DNA of 47,993 nt from a virus, in IMG/VR virus record IMGVR_UViG_3300046736_000176, positions 1 through 47,993 of that record, one strand, 5' to 3'. The first letter of the stretch is position 1. Each line of letters opens with the position of its first letter. Shown piece after piece: positions 21,915 to 29,157 of the stretch. The position numbers were made by a program, and so were the translations under genes. The notes beneath the pieces were generated by a model that was not told where the DNA came from, searched no databases, and was given only the letters and a program-made list of their open reading frames with translations.

Positions 21915-23069
21915 TCAGGTGATGATGACGTCGAGCTGCGGCGGAACGACGGTAGCGGTGACGTTGAGAACCGGCCCGACGACGGAAACGATCGATCCGT
22001 AGGTGCTGTTCGAAACGAGGGGTGCGGCAGTGTCTATCAGGCTTGGCTCCGTTGTGGCTCCCAACATGGGCCAGTGATAGAGGGTGGCTCCGGTCGGAGC
22101 GGCAAGGCCAGGAACTTCGGCTGGCGGCGTTCCTCCCGCCAGGAGGTTGATCTGGACATCGGACGGGATCCAGTTTGAGGCCCAAATCCAGTTGCTGAAA
22201 TTGCACGGAGAGAAACTGCTCCTGGGATTGACGACCTTGGCACCGAACTGAAGAACGCGGCACACGTCACTCACCGAGACGGTGGGGACGATGGTCCCAA
22301 TGTAACTTGAGCCTTTCTCCGTCCCCACCCTGACGAGGACATCCGCGTTGGTGAGCGCCGTCATCCCGATGTAGTACCAGGTGTCGAGTGCAAGGGTTTT
22401 AATGAGATAGTTTTCCCGGTAGATCGTCGCGGCACTGTCCGATGAGGAGCATGAGATCTTGTCCTGGTCGACGTCGTAAAAAAGTCGAACCCGGCCTGCG
22501 CCGCCGGACGGAGACGAGGGATCCAGCCTGCCGAAATCCATAAAGTATACACCGGCGATCGGCATGTAGTTGAACGACACGAACCCACCGATATACCAAT
22601 TCGCATTGGACAGCCTAAGCGCAGACAGTTGAGCATCGATGCTGAGATACTGGTTCTTGCCGTTCAGCCGGCGCGCGCTGCTGGCGCCGGCTGGGATCTC
22701 CCGGAGAAGCAGGGATGAAATCGTGACGGATGCGGCGGTGGTTCTCTGGAAGCTGACCCAGGTGGTGGTGGTGGTCGCGACGAACTCGATCTTGTTGTCC
22801 CCGATGGCGGAGACGTTGGCCGCCCGGATGTCCCCCAATCCCTCCGCCGTGCCAATCTGCCGAAACATCAGGGTGGTCGTGTCGTTGCTCCAGGTCAGTT
22901 GGTAGGTCTTGTTGACCTGGGTCGTGACGCCACGGCGCGCATATACCAGGCCGGTGCCATCCGCGACGATCGTCATCTGGCCGTTTACGCTGCCGATCGT
23001 TACCGTGCCGGGGCCGCCGGTAATCCAGGCCCCTCCGGGACGGAGCAGGTTGACATAGGTATCAACCAA
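21915..23069 (-). CDS. LamG-like lectin / fibre protein with TTG start
   Basis: A 384-residue protein. Residues about 20-125 form a beta-sandwich (MTIVADGTGLVYARRGVTTQ, KIEFVATTTTTWVSFQRTT) similar to repeats in the 32518-33276 protein. Residues about 130-330 form a LamG-like domain (RLNGKNQYLSIDAQLSALRL, WYIGGFVSFNYMPIAGVYFM, LALDTWYYIGMTALTN). The start is TTG 23069; a TAA three codons upstream in frame excludes anything longer, and the next ATG would cut the first domain. Its start overlaps a 27-codon micro-frame by eight bases. Probably a carbohydrate-binding fibre component. Confidence 0.75.
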   Translation of the reverse strand: MVDTYVNLLRPGGAWITGGPGTVTIGSVNGQMTIVADGTGLVYARRGVTTQVNKTYQLTWSNDTTTLMFRQIGTAEGLGDIRAANVSAIGDNKIEFVATTTTTWVSFQRTTAASVTISSLLLREIPAGASSARRLNGKNQYLSIDAQLSALRLSNANWYIGGFVSFNYMPIAGVYFMDFGRLDPSSPSGGAGRVRLFYDVDQDKISCSSSDSAATIYRENYLIKTLALDTWYYIGMTALTNADVLVRVGTEKGSSYIGTIVPTVSVSDVCRVLQFGAKVVNPRSSFSPCNFSNWIWASNWIPSDVQINLLAGGTPPAEVPGLAAPTGATLYHWPMLGATTEPSLIDTAAPLVSNSTYGSIVSVVGPVLNVTATVVPPQLDVIIT

Positions 23070-23145
23070 GATCCGTTATCCCGGCACCGGCGACGGGGAT
23101 GTCTCTTGCCCCGTCCTGGATCTGTTTCGGGGTGGTTTGGGTCAT
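23062..23145 (-). CDS. 27-codon micro-frame upstream of the LamG protein
   Basis: ATG 23145, encodes 27 residues (MTQTTPKQIQDGARDIPVAG...). Stop lies inside the start of the next gene (TTGGTTGA, eight-base overlap). It could feed ribosomes to the weak TTG start. The ribosome site is poor, so this may be chance. Confidence 0.3.
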   Translation of the reverse strand: MTQTTPKQIQDGARDIPVAGAGITDLG

Positions 23146-23165
23146 CTTCTGTCCGATCTTGGCGG

Positions 23166-26126
23166 TCAGGGAAGGGTCAAGGGCACGGTAACCTTACCCC
23201 TCTCGTCCCAGGCGTTGGGAGCCGCGGACGTATTTTTTAAGTTGAAGAGTTTTTGGCGGGCCAACAGCACGCGCTGGTTCGTGGGCGCGACGTAGTGCTG
23301 ATACATCGACAAGGCCGCGTAGACTTGGATCAGGTAGTTGTTGGCATCGACGGATACGTGGGCGCCGGTGCTCAGCGGATGCAGTCCACCGACCGCCGTT
23401 CGGACGCAGGCGCCGACGATATCGACGCCGGAGGTGTTGAAGGTGACCGGGCTGCCGCCGGGAGACAGCGAGATCTTGCAGGTCAGGCCGGAGCTTTGGA
23501 CGGCGTAGTAGGGGATGTTGCGCGTCAGGAGCCCCGGCATCTTCGTCATGTCTGCGACCCAGAACGGCTCGTTGGCCTCCCGAACGCCGGTGATCGTGAT
23601 GATCATGCCATCCATCATCTCGGTCGTGCCCTGCATCGGACCGGCCCAGGACAGCGTCTGGTTGTCGGCCTTATAGGTCGTCGCCGTCACGACGCTCTTC
23701 CACTGGCCGTAAAGCCAGTACCGCCGATCCTCGATCGTCGAGGTCCCGATCACGCCGTTTCCAGGGGACGACATGCAGACGTCGGAATAGTCCGCTGCCG
23801 CCAGTGGGTCCGGCTTCATAACGTAGGACTCGGGCGTGGTGTCGTTGTGCCAGCCACCCGCCATCACGGTCGGGCAGTGCGCCCACCACTCGGCGCGGGA
23901 CTTGAGGCGCGGGTACTCACTGATACCAAAGGCGTATGCAGTTGCGTGTAATCCAAAAGTATGCATCCAAACTTTATAGGTTGGCTCGTTGTTCGGCCAC
24001 AGCAGTTTCAAATCTGAAAAGCGCCGACCGTCCGTTTTTGCCAGGCCGCCGCGCCACGCGTCTTCCTCGAGCGGCAGTTCCTCGGTCATCTCCGCCCAGT
24101 GGTCGAGCATGTCTCGAATCATGACCCAATGCGGATCCGCCGGGTTGCCGGCGCCCAGCGCATTGCCAATGGGACGGGCGGTATGTCCGACGCCGCGGAT
24201 CTGACCGCGCCAGACGATTCCCCCGAACGGGATCTTCAGCCTGTCCGATGTTCCATAGAAACCATAGGCCGCCGTCTCGTTCAGCCCCGGCAACGTCGCC
24301 TCGTGATACATCAGGTCGAGCCAGTGCTGGTCTCCCTCGGAGATATACGGCCACAGGGCAAGCTGCGGCATATGAGCGCTGTCGAGATGCTCTATCTCCG
24401 CCCTGGTGGTATCGGCACTCGCGGGATTGCCGAACCGCAGGGATTCCGGGGCTTGCGCCGGTTTGGTACCGTTCCAGACGGAAGCCCCGATGACCGCTTG
24501 GTTGGTTGATTTCACCGGTGGCAGGTAACAGGCGATCTTCCGAGTCGTCCGGTTGAACGAGACGTTGGTCATCGCTCCCATGCCGAAACCAGCGACGCGG
24601 GCCAGCCGCTGGTGGTCAGAGACCTGCTGTGCCGTGGCGCGGGCATGTGCGGCAATGCACCAGGCCATCGGCTTGGCGGTGGTCCAGCAGAGCATTGCGG
24701 AATCAGAAACATCGTCCTGGGTCTGGCGGAGCGGACCGCGCCGTCCCGGCAGGTAGGTATGGACCGCCGGTGTCATGGGAAACGATGGATTACTGGTATC
24801 GAACGGCGGCACGAACTTTGCACTGACGCCATACGGAATATCGTGGCGGTAGATCAACCTCGGCGGCGTCACGAAGGCGTTGGTCGCGACGTCGAACCAG
24901 TCCATTTTTCCTTCAGACCCGGCACTGACGACGAATCCCCCCTTCCAGCCGTTGACGGCACCCCATCCCGTCGTCCCAATGGCGGCTCCCCGGATCACGG
25001 TTCCATTGACGGACAGGTTGAGATCGACCCGGATGCCCTGCTCGTCAGCCGCGACGTCGGTCGTCCAGCCATAGATCGATCGGTAGAAGAACTGGATTCT
25101 TTTCGGATTGTTGACGGTGCCGCCCCAGGCCCGCGCGTAGAGGAAGGCCCCGAGGTTCTCGGTCGCGGAGCGGACCCCGGCAGCATCGGTCGCCATGTCG
25201 CTGGCCCGCCATTCGGTGCACACCGGCCCGGCCACGATGCGCTCGACCCAGGCGGAGTTACCGGAGCCCAACATGTCTGCCGACTTGAAGTTTTTTGGCC
25301 CCCGCTCGGCGGTCAGCACAGCCGCCGCCGTCCTGCCCTTGAACGAGGTGAAGGCATAGTTGAGGGAGACCTTCGACGTTATCGCCGTGGTCTGGGTATG
25401 GAAGGGGGCATCGGTCGTGGTCCAGGATCCGTCGATTGCCTGCCATGTCACCGTCTTGATTCCGGCTGCGGCGACCACCGGCATCAGGAAGCGGACCTGC
25501 GCCAGCTTGAGGCTGCCGTCGAGCCAGTAGGTCCGGTTGGAAAGCTGCTGCGGCACGCGGATGCCATCGACGGAAAGAACGGCGATGCGGCCCGGCTTGA
25601 CGTCTCCCGGAGCGAACCACTGGCCAATTGACATTTCCTGGTCAGACCAGGAAGGCACGGTGTCGTGGTTCTCGACCTTGGCGGTAAACAGGACCTCGTC
25701 CACCGTTGCCGTTGAGGTGACCGTCAGGGTGATGGTGAAGGTCTCCGGGAAGCCGCTGACCTGGATCGTGATCGGGTAGGTTCCGGCAGCCATGGCGGTT
25801 AATCCGGCGACCAGCTTGTATCCCTGGTCCCAGTTTCCGGTCAGGGCAACGCGCCCGCCGGCATTCCCGGTCAGGGTCGCGGTGTAGGAGACTCCGGAGA
25901 ACTCGTTGGTGAACTCATAGGTGAAGGGATTGACGTCGGACACCGGGAAGCCGGAGAAGATGAGATCCGCTATCGCCGTCCCGGAGGAAACGCTGGTGTC
26001 CACCGTCAGGGTCGTCGGCAGCATGGTGCGATCCGCCACGGGAGCGACGAAGGTCCCAGCCTTGACCGCCTTTCCGCCGGGGCTTCTGAGGTAGCGACCT
26101 GCCGGACTCTTGAAATACCCCGCCAT
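23166..26126 (-). CDS. Tail spike with YetA/PcRGLX-like lyase architecture
   Basis: A 986-residue protein starting at ATG 26126, one base after the previous stop. Residues about 35-150 are Ig-like (VDTSVSSGTAIADLIFSGFP, GTYPITIQVSGFPETFTITL) and include TYEFTNEFSG. From residue about 155, VENHDTVPSWSDQEMSIGQW, GRIAVLSVDGIRVPQQLSNR and WLDGSLKLAQVRFLMPVVAA resemble the N-terminal barrel of exo-rhamnogalacturonan lyase PcRGLX/YetA-like proteins. Residues about 560-760 look like an alpha/alpha toroid (MPQLALWPYISEGDQHWLDL, HWVMIRDMLDHWAEMTE, VWMHTFGLHATAYAFGI). The remainder is beta. I infer a spike that degrades host polysaccharide. Catalytic residues cannot be named from sequence alone. Confidence 0.72.
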   Translation of the reverse strand: MAGYFKSPAGRYLRSPGGKAVKAGTFVAPVADRTMLPTTLTVDTSVSSGTAIADLIFSGFPVSDVNPFTYEFTNEFSGVSYTATLTGNAGGRVALTGNWDQGYKLVAGLTAMAAGTYPITIQVSGFPETFTITLTVTSTATVDEVLFTAKVENHDTVPSWSDQEMSIGQWFAPGDVKPGRIAVLSVDGIRVPQQLSNRTYWLDGSLKLAQVRFLMPVVAAAGIKTVTWQAIDGSWTTTDAPFHTQTTAITSKVSLNYAFTSFKGRTAAAVLTAERGPKNFKSADMLGSGNSAWVERIVAGPVCTEWRASDMATDAAGVRSATENLGAFLYARAWGGTVNNPKRIQFFYRSIYGWTTDVAADEQGIRVDLNLSVNGTVIRGAAIGTTGWGAVNGWKGGFVVSAGSEGKMDWFDVATNAFVTPPRLIYRHDIPYGVSAKFVPPFDTSNPSFPMTPAVHTYLPGRRGPLRQTQDDVSDSAMLCWTTAKPMAWCIAAHARATAQQVSDHQRLARVAGFGMGAMTNVSFNRTTRKIACYLPPVKSTNQAVIGASVWNGTKPAQAPESLRFGNPASADTTRAEIEHLDSAHMPQLALWPYISEGDQHWLDLMYHEATLPGLNETAAYGFYGTSDRLKIPFGGIVWRGQIRGVGHTARPIGNALGAGNPADPHWVMIRDMLDHWAEMTEELPLEEDAWRGGLAKTDGRRFSDLKLLWPNNEPTYKVWMHTFGLHATAYAFGISEYPRLKSRAEWWAHCPTVMAGGWHNDTTPESYVMKPDPLAAADYSDVCMSSPGNGVIGTSTIEDRRYWLYGQWKSVVTATTYKADNQTLSWAGPMQGTTEMMDGMIITITGVREANEPFWVADMTKMPGLLTRNIPYYAVQSSGLTCKISLSPGGSPVTFNTSGVDIVGACVRTAVGGLHPLSTGAHVSVDANNYLIQVYAALSMYQHYVAPTNQRVLLARQKLFNLKNTSAAPNAWDERGKVTVPLTLP

Positions 26127-26127
26127 G

Positions 26128-29100
26128 TCAGATCTCGTTCCCGACCAAGGTGATTTGAGCGCCCTTGGCTCCGGCTCCGGCGACATCGATGTCGAAGTCG
26201 ACCAGCGTGTTGACGGCGAGCGTTCCCGTACTCAGGGCCGTGAAGTTGCTGGACGTGGTGGACTGGGTGTTGGCGGCGACGGAGACGGGTGCGTTGAGGA
26301 TCGACACGCCATTTGCGTTGACGTCCATCGTCGTCGCCGTCGTTCCGGCAGAGACGATGTAGAAGCGGACTTCCGTCAATTTCATCGAGAACGGCATCAT
26401 GATGCGGCGTACCTGGGTGCCGGTGGTAACCTGGATGTATTCGCCGATCAGCGGGATCGTGATTGTTCGGGTCAGCTTGACCGCCGCGGCGTTGCCGGAG
26501 GCGTCGAACCCTAGGACCTGGCCGGCGACGCCGGTAATCTCGTTGGCCGTCGCCATCGCGTTGAACGCTTCCTTGGTCCGGGCCGGGTTCATGACGGTCG
26601 TCGTGCTGGTTCCGGTGATCGCCTCAGCCGTGGTGGCGTAGACGACGGTGGCGCCGCCACCGCCGCCGGTCGAGAGGGAACCGGGAACCTGCACGAAGTT
26701 CGTGCCATCGAAGACCAGGATGACAGACTGGTTCGCCGCAAGGCCGACGATCGAGGAACCGTTGTGGTTGGCCACCGTCAACAGGGAAGAGCCGGTCGAA
26801 ACGGCGGTCCGGGTAATTCGGAAGGTGGCGCCCCGCACGGTCCTCGGGGCAGTGTAGGCGCCACTGGCATAGCTCCGGTCGATGTAGCGGGACAGGGTGA
26901 CGGTCCGCTCGGCGGTCAGGGCGGTATTGCACTGGACATGCCGGCCCTGGACGCCGGGATAGACCGTCAGGGACTCGTCTCCGATCGTGAAGAGGGAGCC
27001 GGTGACGTCTCCCAGCACGCTGTTGTAAGCCAGCAACGGGCCGACCAGGGAGTCACTTGTCGGATCCACCGTGGCGATGGAAAGGTCGTCCATGAGATGC
27101 GGACTGGCCTGGGTCGTATCGAGCCGGATCTGTTGGAAGGTCCCGCTCACGTTCTTGGCGGCGGCGCTGCTGGTATGCCCGAGCAGGGAAAACCGCGTGG
27201 CCCCGTCCTTGATGGTGCCGGTCAGCGTCATGCTGGCGACCAGGAACGAGGCGCCATCCTCACCGGCGAACAGCACGGCGTCCGCCATCGATTGGCTGGC
27301 CGTCGAGAGCGTCGTGTTGGCGACATGGACGCCGGTTATCTGGACCACCGCGCCGAGGGAGGCGCTGACCAGCGTTCCGAAGCCGACCGTGGCGCGGGGG
27401 CTGATCCGGTTGAACACGGCGCCCGTGATCGTCGCGGCGCGGACACCGGAGAAGGACAGCGGCCGTAACGCGCTGAGGCTTTCACACACGAGGTTCGTGA
27501 AGGTGACCTGATCCGCGGAACCAACGTGGACGCCACCGGAAACCGTTTGGCTCGACAATCCGCCCGTTACCCGAAGGTTGATGAAATTGTTGGCGTTGCC
27601 GGTCTTGTGGACGAGACCCCAGGACTGCCCGGTGGACATGTTGACCCGGCAGTTGGTGAAGGTGTTGGAGAAGGAACCGGCGCCACCCGACAGCCCGATG
27701 CCGACCCAGCCGTTGACCGTGTCGATGTCGCTGAAGCGGCAGTTTGAAACGGCATTGAGGCGGAGTGCCGCGAGGTAGGTTTCCCCGATGACCGGATCCG
27801 CGCCGGTCGTCTGGTTGCTCTGGTAGGCCAGAAGCAAGCCGCTCATCGTGATCTGGGAAGCATTGGTGATGGCGATGTTCGAGACGGAGCTTTGGAACTG
27901 TCGGATGGTTGCCCAGTCGCCTTCGATCCGCAAGGTCGTGGTATTGGACAGGTTCAGGGTTCCGTAGATTTCCCAGGTGCCGCCTCCCATGTCGACGCGG
28001 CCCTTGACGATCGATGCCTGGGTCCAGCAGGTGTTGATCGCGGACGTGTTGGATTCCCGCTGGGCCTGGGTCAAGCCGGAGCCCCGGATGGCGCCATAGC
28101 TCTCTGGACGAAAGGAATTGTCGGTGCCGCTGGAGCCGCCGCTGACAGACGCGGTGCCGTCCGCCGCGATCTCGATGCCCGGCCCCTGCTTGATGCCACC
28201 CAGGACATTGACCCCGGCAGCCGGCAGGACGTAGGGCGTCGGGTTGGCGTTGGCCAGGATGTCCCCGGTAACCGTGAGGCCGGTCCCGACCCGGACACCG
28301 CCGCGAACGGTGTCCGTCGCGGCGGGCAGGACGTAGGACGTCCCGGTCGGCACGACGGACAGGATGCCGGTGATTTCGTCATAGGTAAAGCCATTGCCGA
28401 TCCGGATGCCGCCGAGCCGGGTAGCGGTCGCGGTCAGCAGGGTGAAGGACGAGGTCGACAGAAGAGAAAGCTTGACACGCCGGAGCAGACCGCTCGACGC
28501 ATCGTGGGTCATCACATAGTCCGCGCCAAGGTCCGGTGTCAGGTCCTCGCTCTGGCCGGCGATGTCGACGGCGAGGCTGCGGTTTGCGGTCAGGTTGCCG
28601 CCACCCGTCATCCCAGCGCCGGCACTGATGGAGATCGTGCTCGAGGCCAGACCAGTCAAGAGCCAGCGGACCGTCTTGGTTGCCGGGTCGGTCTGAATCT
28701 GGATGTTGGAGCCGGCGACGAAATTGACGGTTTCAGACGGGGCCACCGCCGAGACCGAGGTCTGGCCGGGAGAGGCGATCACCGCGAAATCCGGCGTGCT
28801 GGCTGTGGTTCCGGTGCCGGTTCCGGCGATCCGGGTCATCCGGACCTTGCGCGGCAGGCCGGTCGAGGTGTCGTGGCTGAGCACGAAGTCGGACGTAAGA
28901 TCGGGCGCCAGATCCTCTACCAGGCCGTCGACGTCGAGTTCGTGGGTCCTGTTGGCGGTACCGTCGCCACCGCCCTTGATGCCATTGATGGTGGCGACGA
29001 GACGGGTTGCCGGGATCCTGGACGAGAGCGCCACCGCGAGCTTCATGCGGATCGAGTTGCCATTCCGGGTGGCGTAGAGGTTGTCCGTTTCTTCCGAGCT

Positions 29101-29139
29101 GGGGCTTTCGGTAAGCTGGTCGAGGGTTTGGTCTGGCAT
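26128..29139 (-). CDS. Tail spike with right-handed beta-helix
   Basis: A 1003-residue protein. The N-terminus (PDQTLDQLTESPSSEETDNL, YATRNGNSIRMKLAVALSS) is the virion-binding 'LxxLTExxxPxxxDxLYxxxxG' opening of phage spikes. Residues about 55-340 contain repeated GGGDGTANRTHELDV and GGVRVGTGLTVTGDI type stalk segments. Residues about 345-640 are a beta-helix (YGAIRGSGLTQAQRESNTSA, VDMGGGTWEIYGTLNLSNTT, NFINLRVTGGLSSQTVSGG). The C-terminal 300 residues include GGGGGATVVYATTAEAITGT, a fibre motif also common in tail collar proteins, and a beta-sandwich end. Probably binds or cleaves surface glycan. Confidence 0.82.
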   Translation of the reverse strand: MPDQTLDQLTESPSSEETDNLYATRNGNSIRMKLAVALSSRIPATRLVATINGIKGGGDGTANRTHELDVDGLVEDLAPDLTSDFVLSHDTSTGLPRKVRMTRIAGTGTGTTASTPDFAVIASPGQTSVSAVAPSETVNFVAGSNIQIQTDPATKTVRWLLTGLASSTISISAGAGMTGGGNLTANRSLAVDIAGQSEDLTPDLGADYVMTHDASSGLLRRVKLSLLSTSSFTLLTATATRLGGIRIGNGFTYDEITGILSVVPTGTSYVLPAATDTVRGGVRVGTGLTVTGDILANANPTPYVLPAAGVNVLGGIKQGPGIEIAADGTASVSGGSSGTDNSFRPESYGAIRGSGLTQAQRESNTSAINTCWTQASIVKGRVDMGGGTWEIYGTLNLSNTTTLRIEGDWATIRQFQSSVSNIAITNASQITMSGLLLAYQSNQTTGADPVIGETYLAALRLNAVSNCRFSDIDTVNGWVGIGLSGGAGSFSNTFTNCRVNMSTGQSWGLVHKTGNANNFINLRVTGGLSSQTVSGGVHVGSADQVTFTNLVCESLSALRPLSFSGVRAATITGAVFNRISPRATVGFGTLVSASLGAVVQITGVHVANTTLSTASQSMADAVLFAGEDGASFLVASMTLTGTIKDGATRFSLLGHTSSAAAKNVSGTFQQIRLDTTQASPHLMDDLSIATVDPTSDSLVGPLLAYNSVLGDVTGSLFTIGDESLTVYPGVQGRHVQCNTALTAERTVTLSRYIDRSYASGAYTAPRTVRGATFRITRTAVSTGSSLLTVANHNGSSIVGLAANQSVILVFDGTNFVQVPGSLSTGGGGGATVVYATTAEAITGTSTTTVMNPARTKEAFNAMATANEITGVAGQVLGFDASGNAAAVKLTRTITIPLIGEYIQVTTGTQVRRIMMPFSMKLTEVRFYIVSAGTTATTMDVNANGVSILNAPVSVAANTQSTTSSNFTALSTGTLAVNTLVDFDIDVAGAGAKGAQITLVGNEI

Positions 29140-29157
29140 GGTGGTTCTCCCGGCGAC

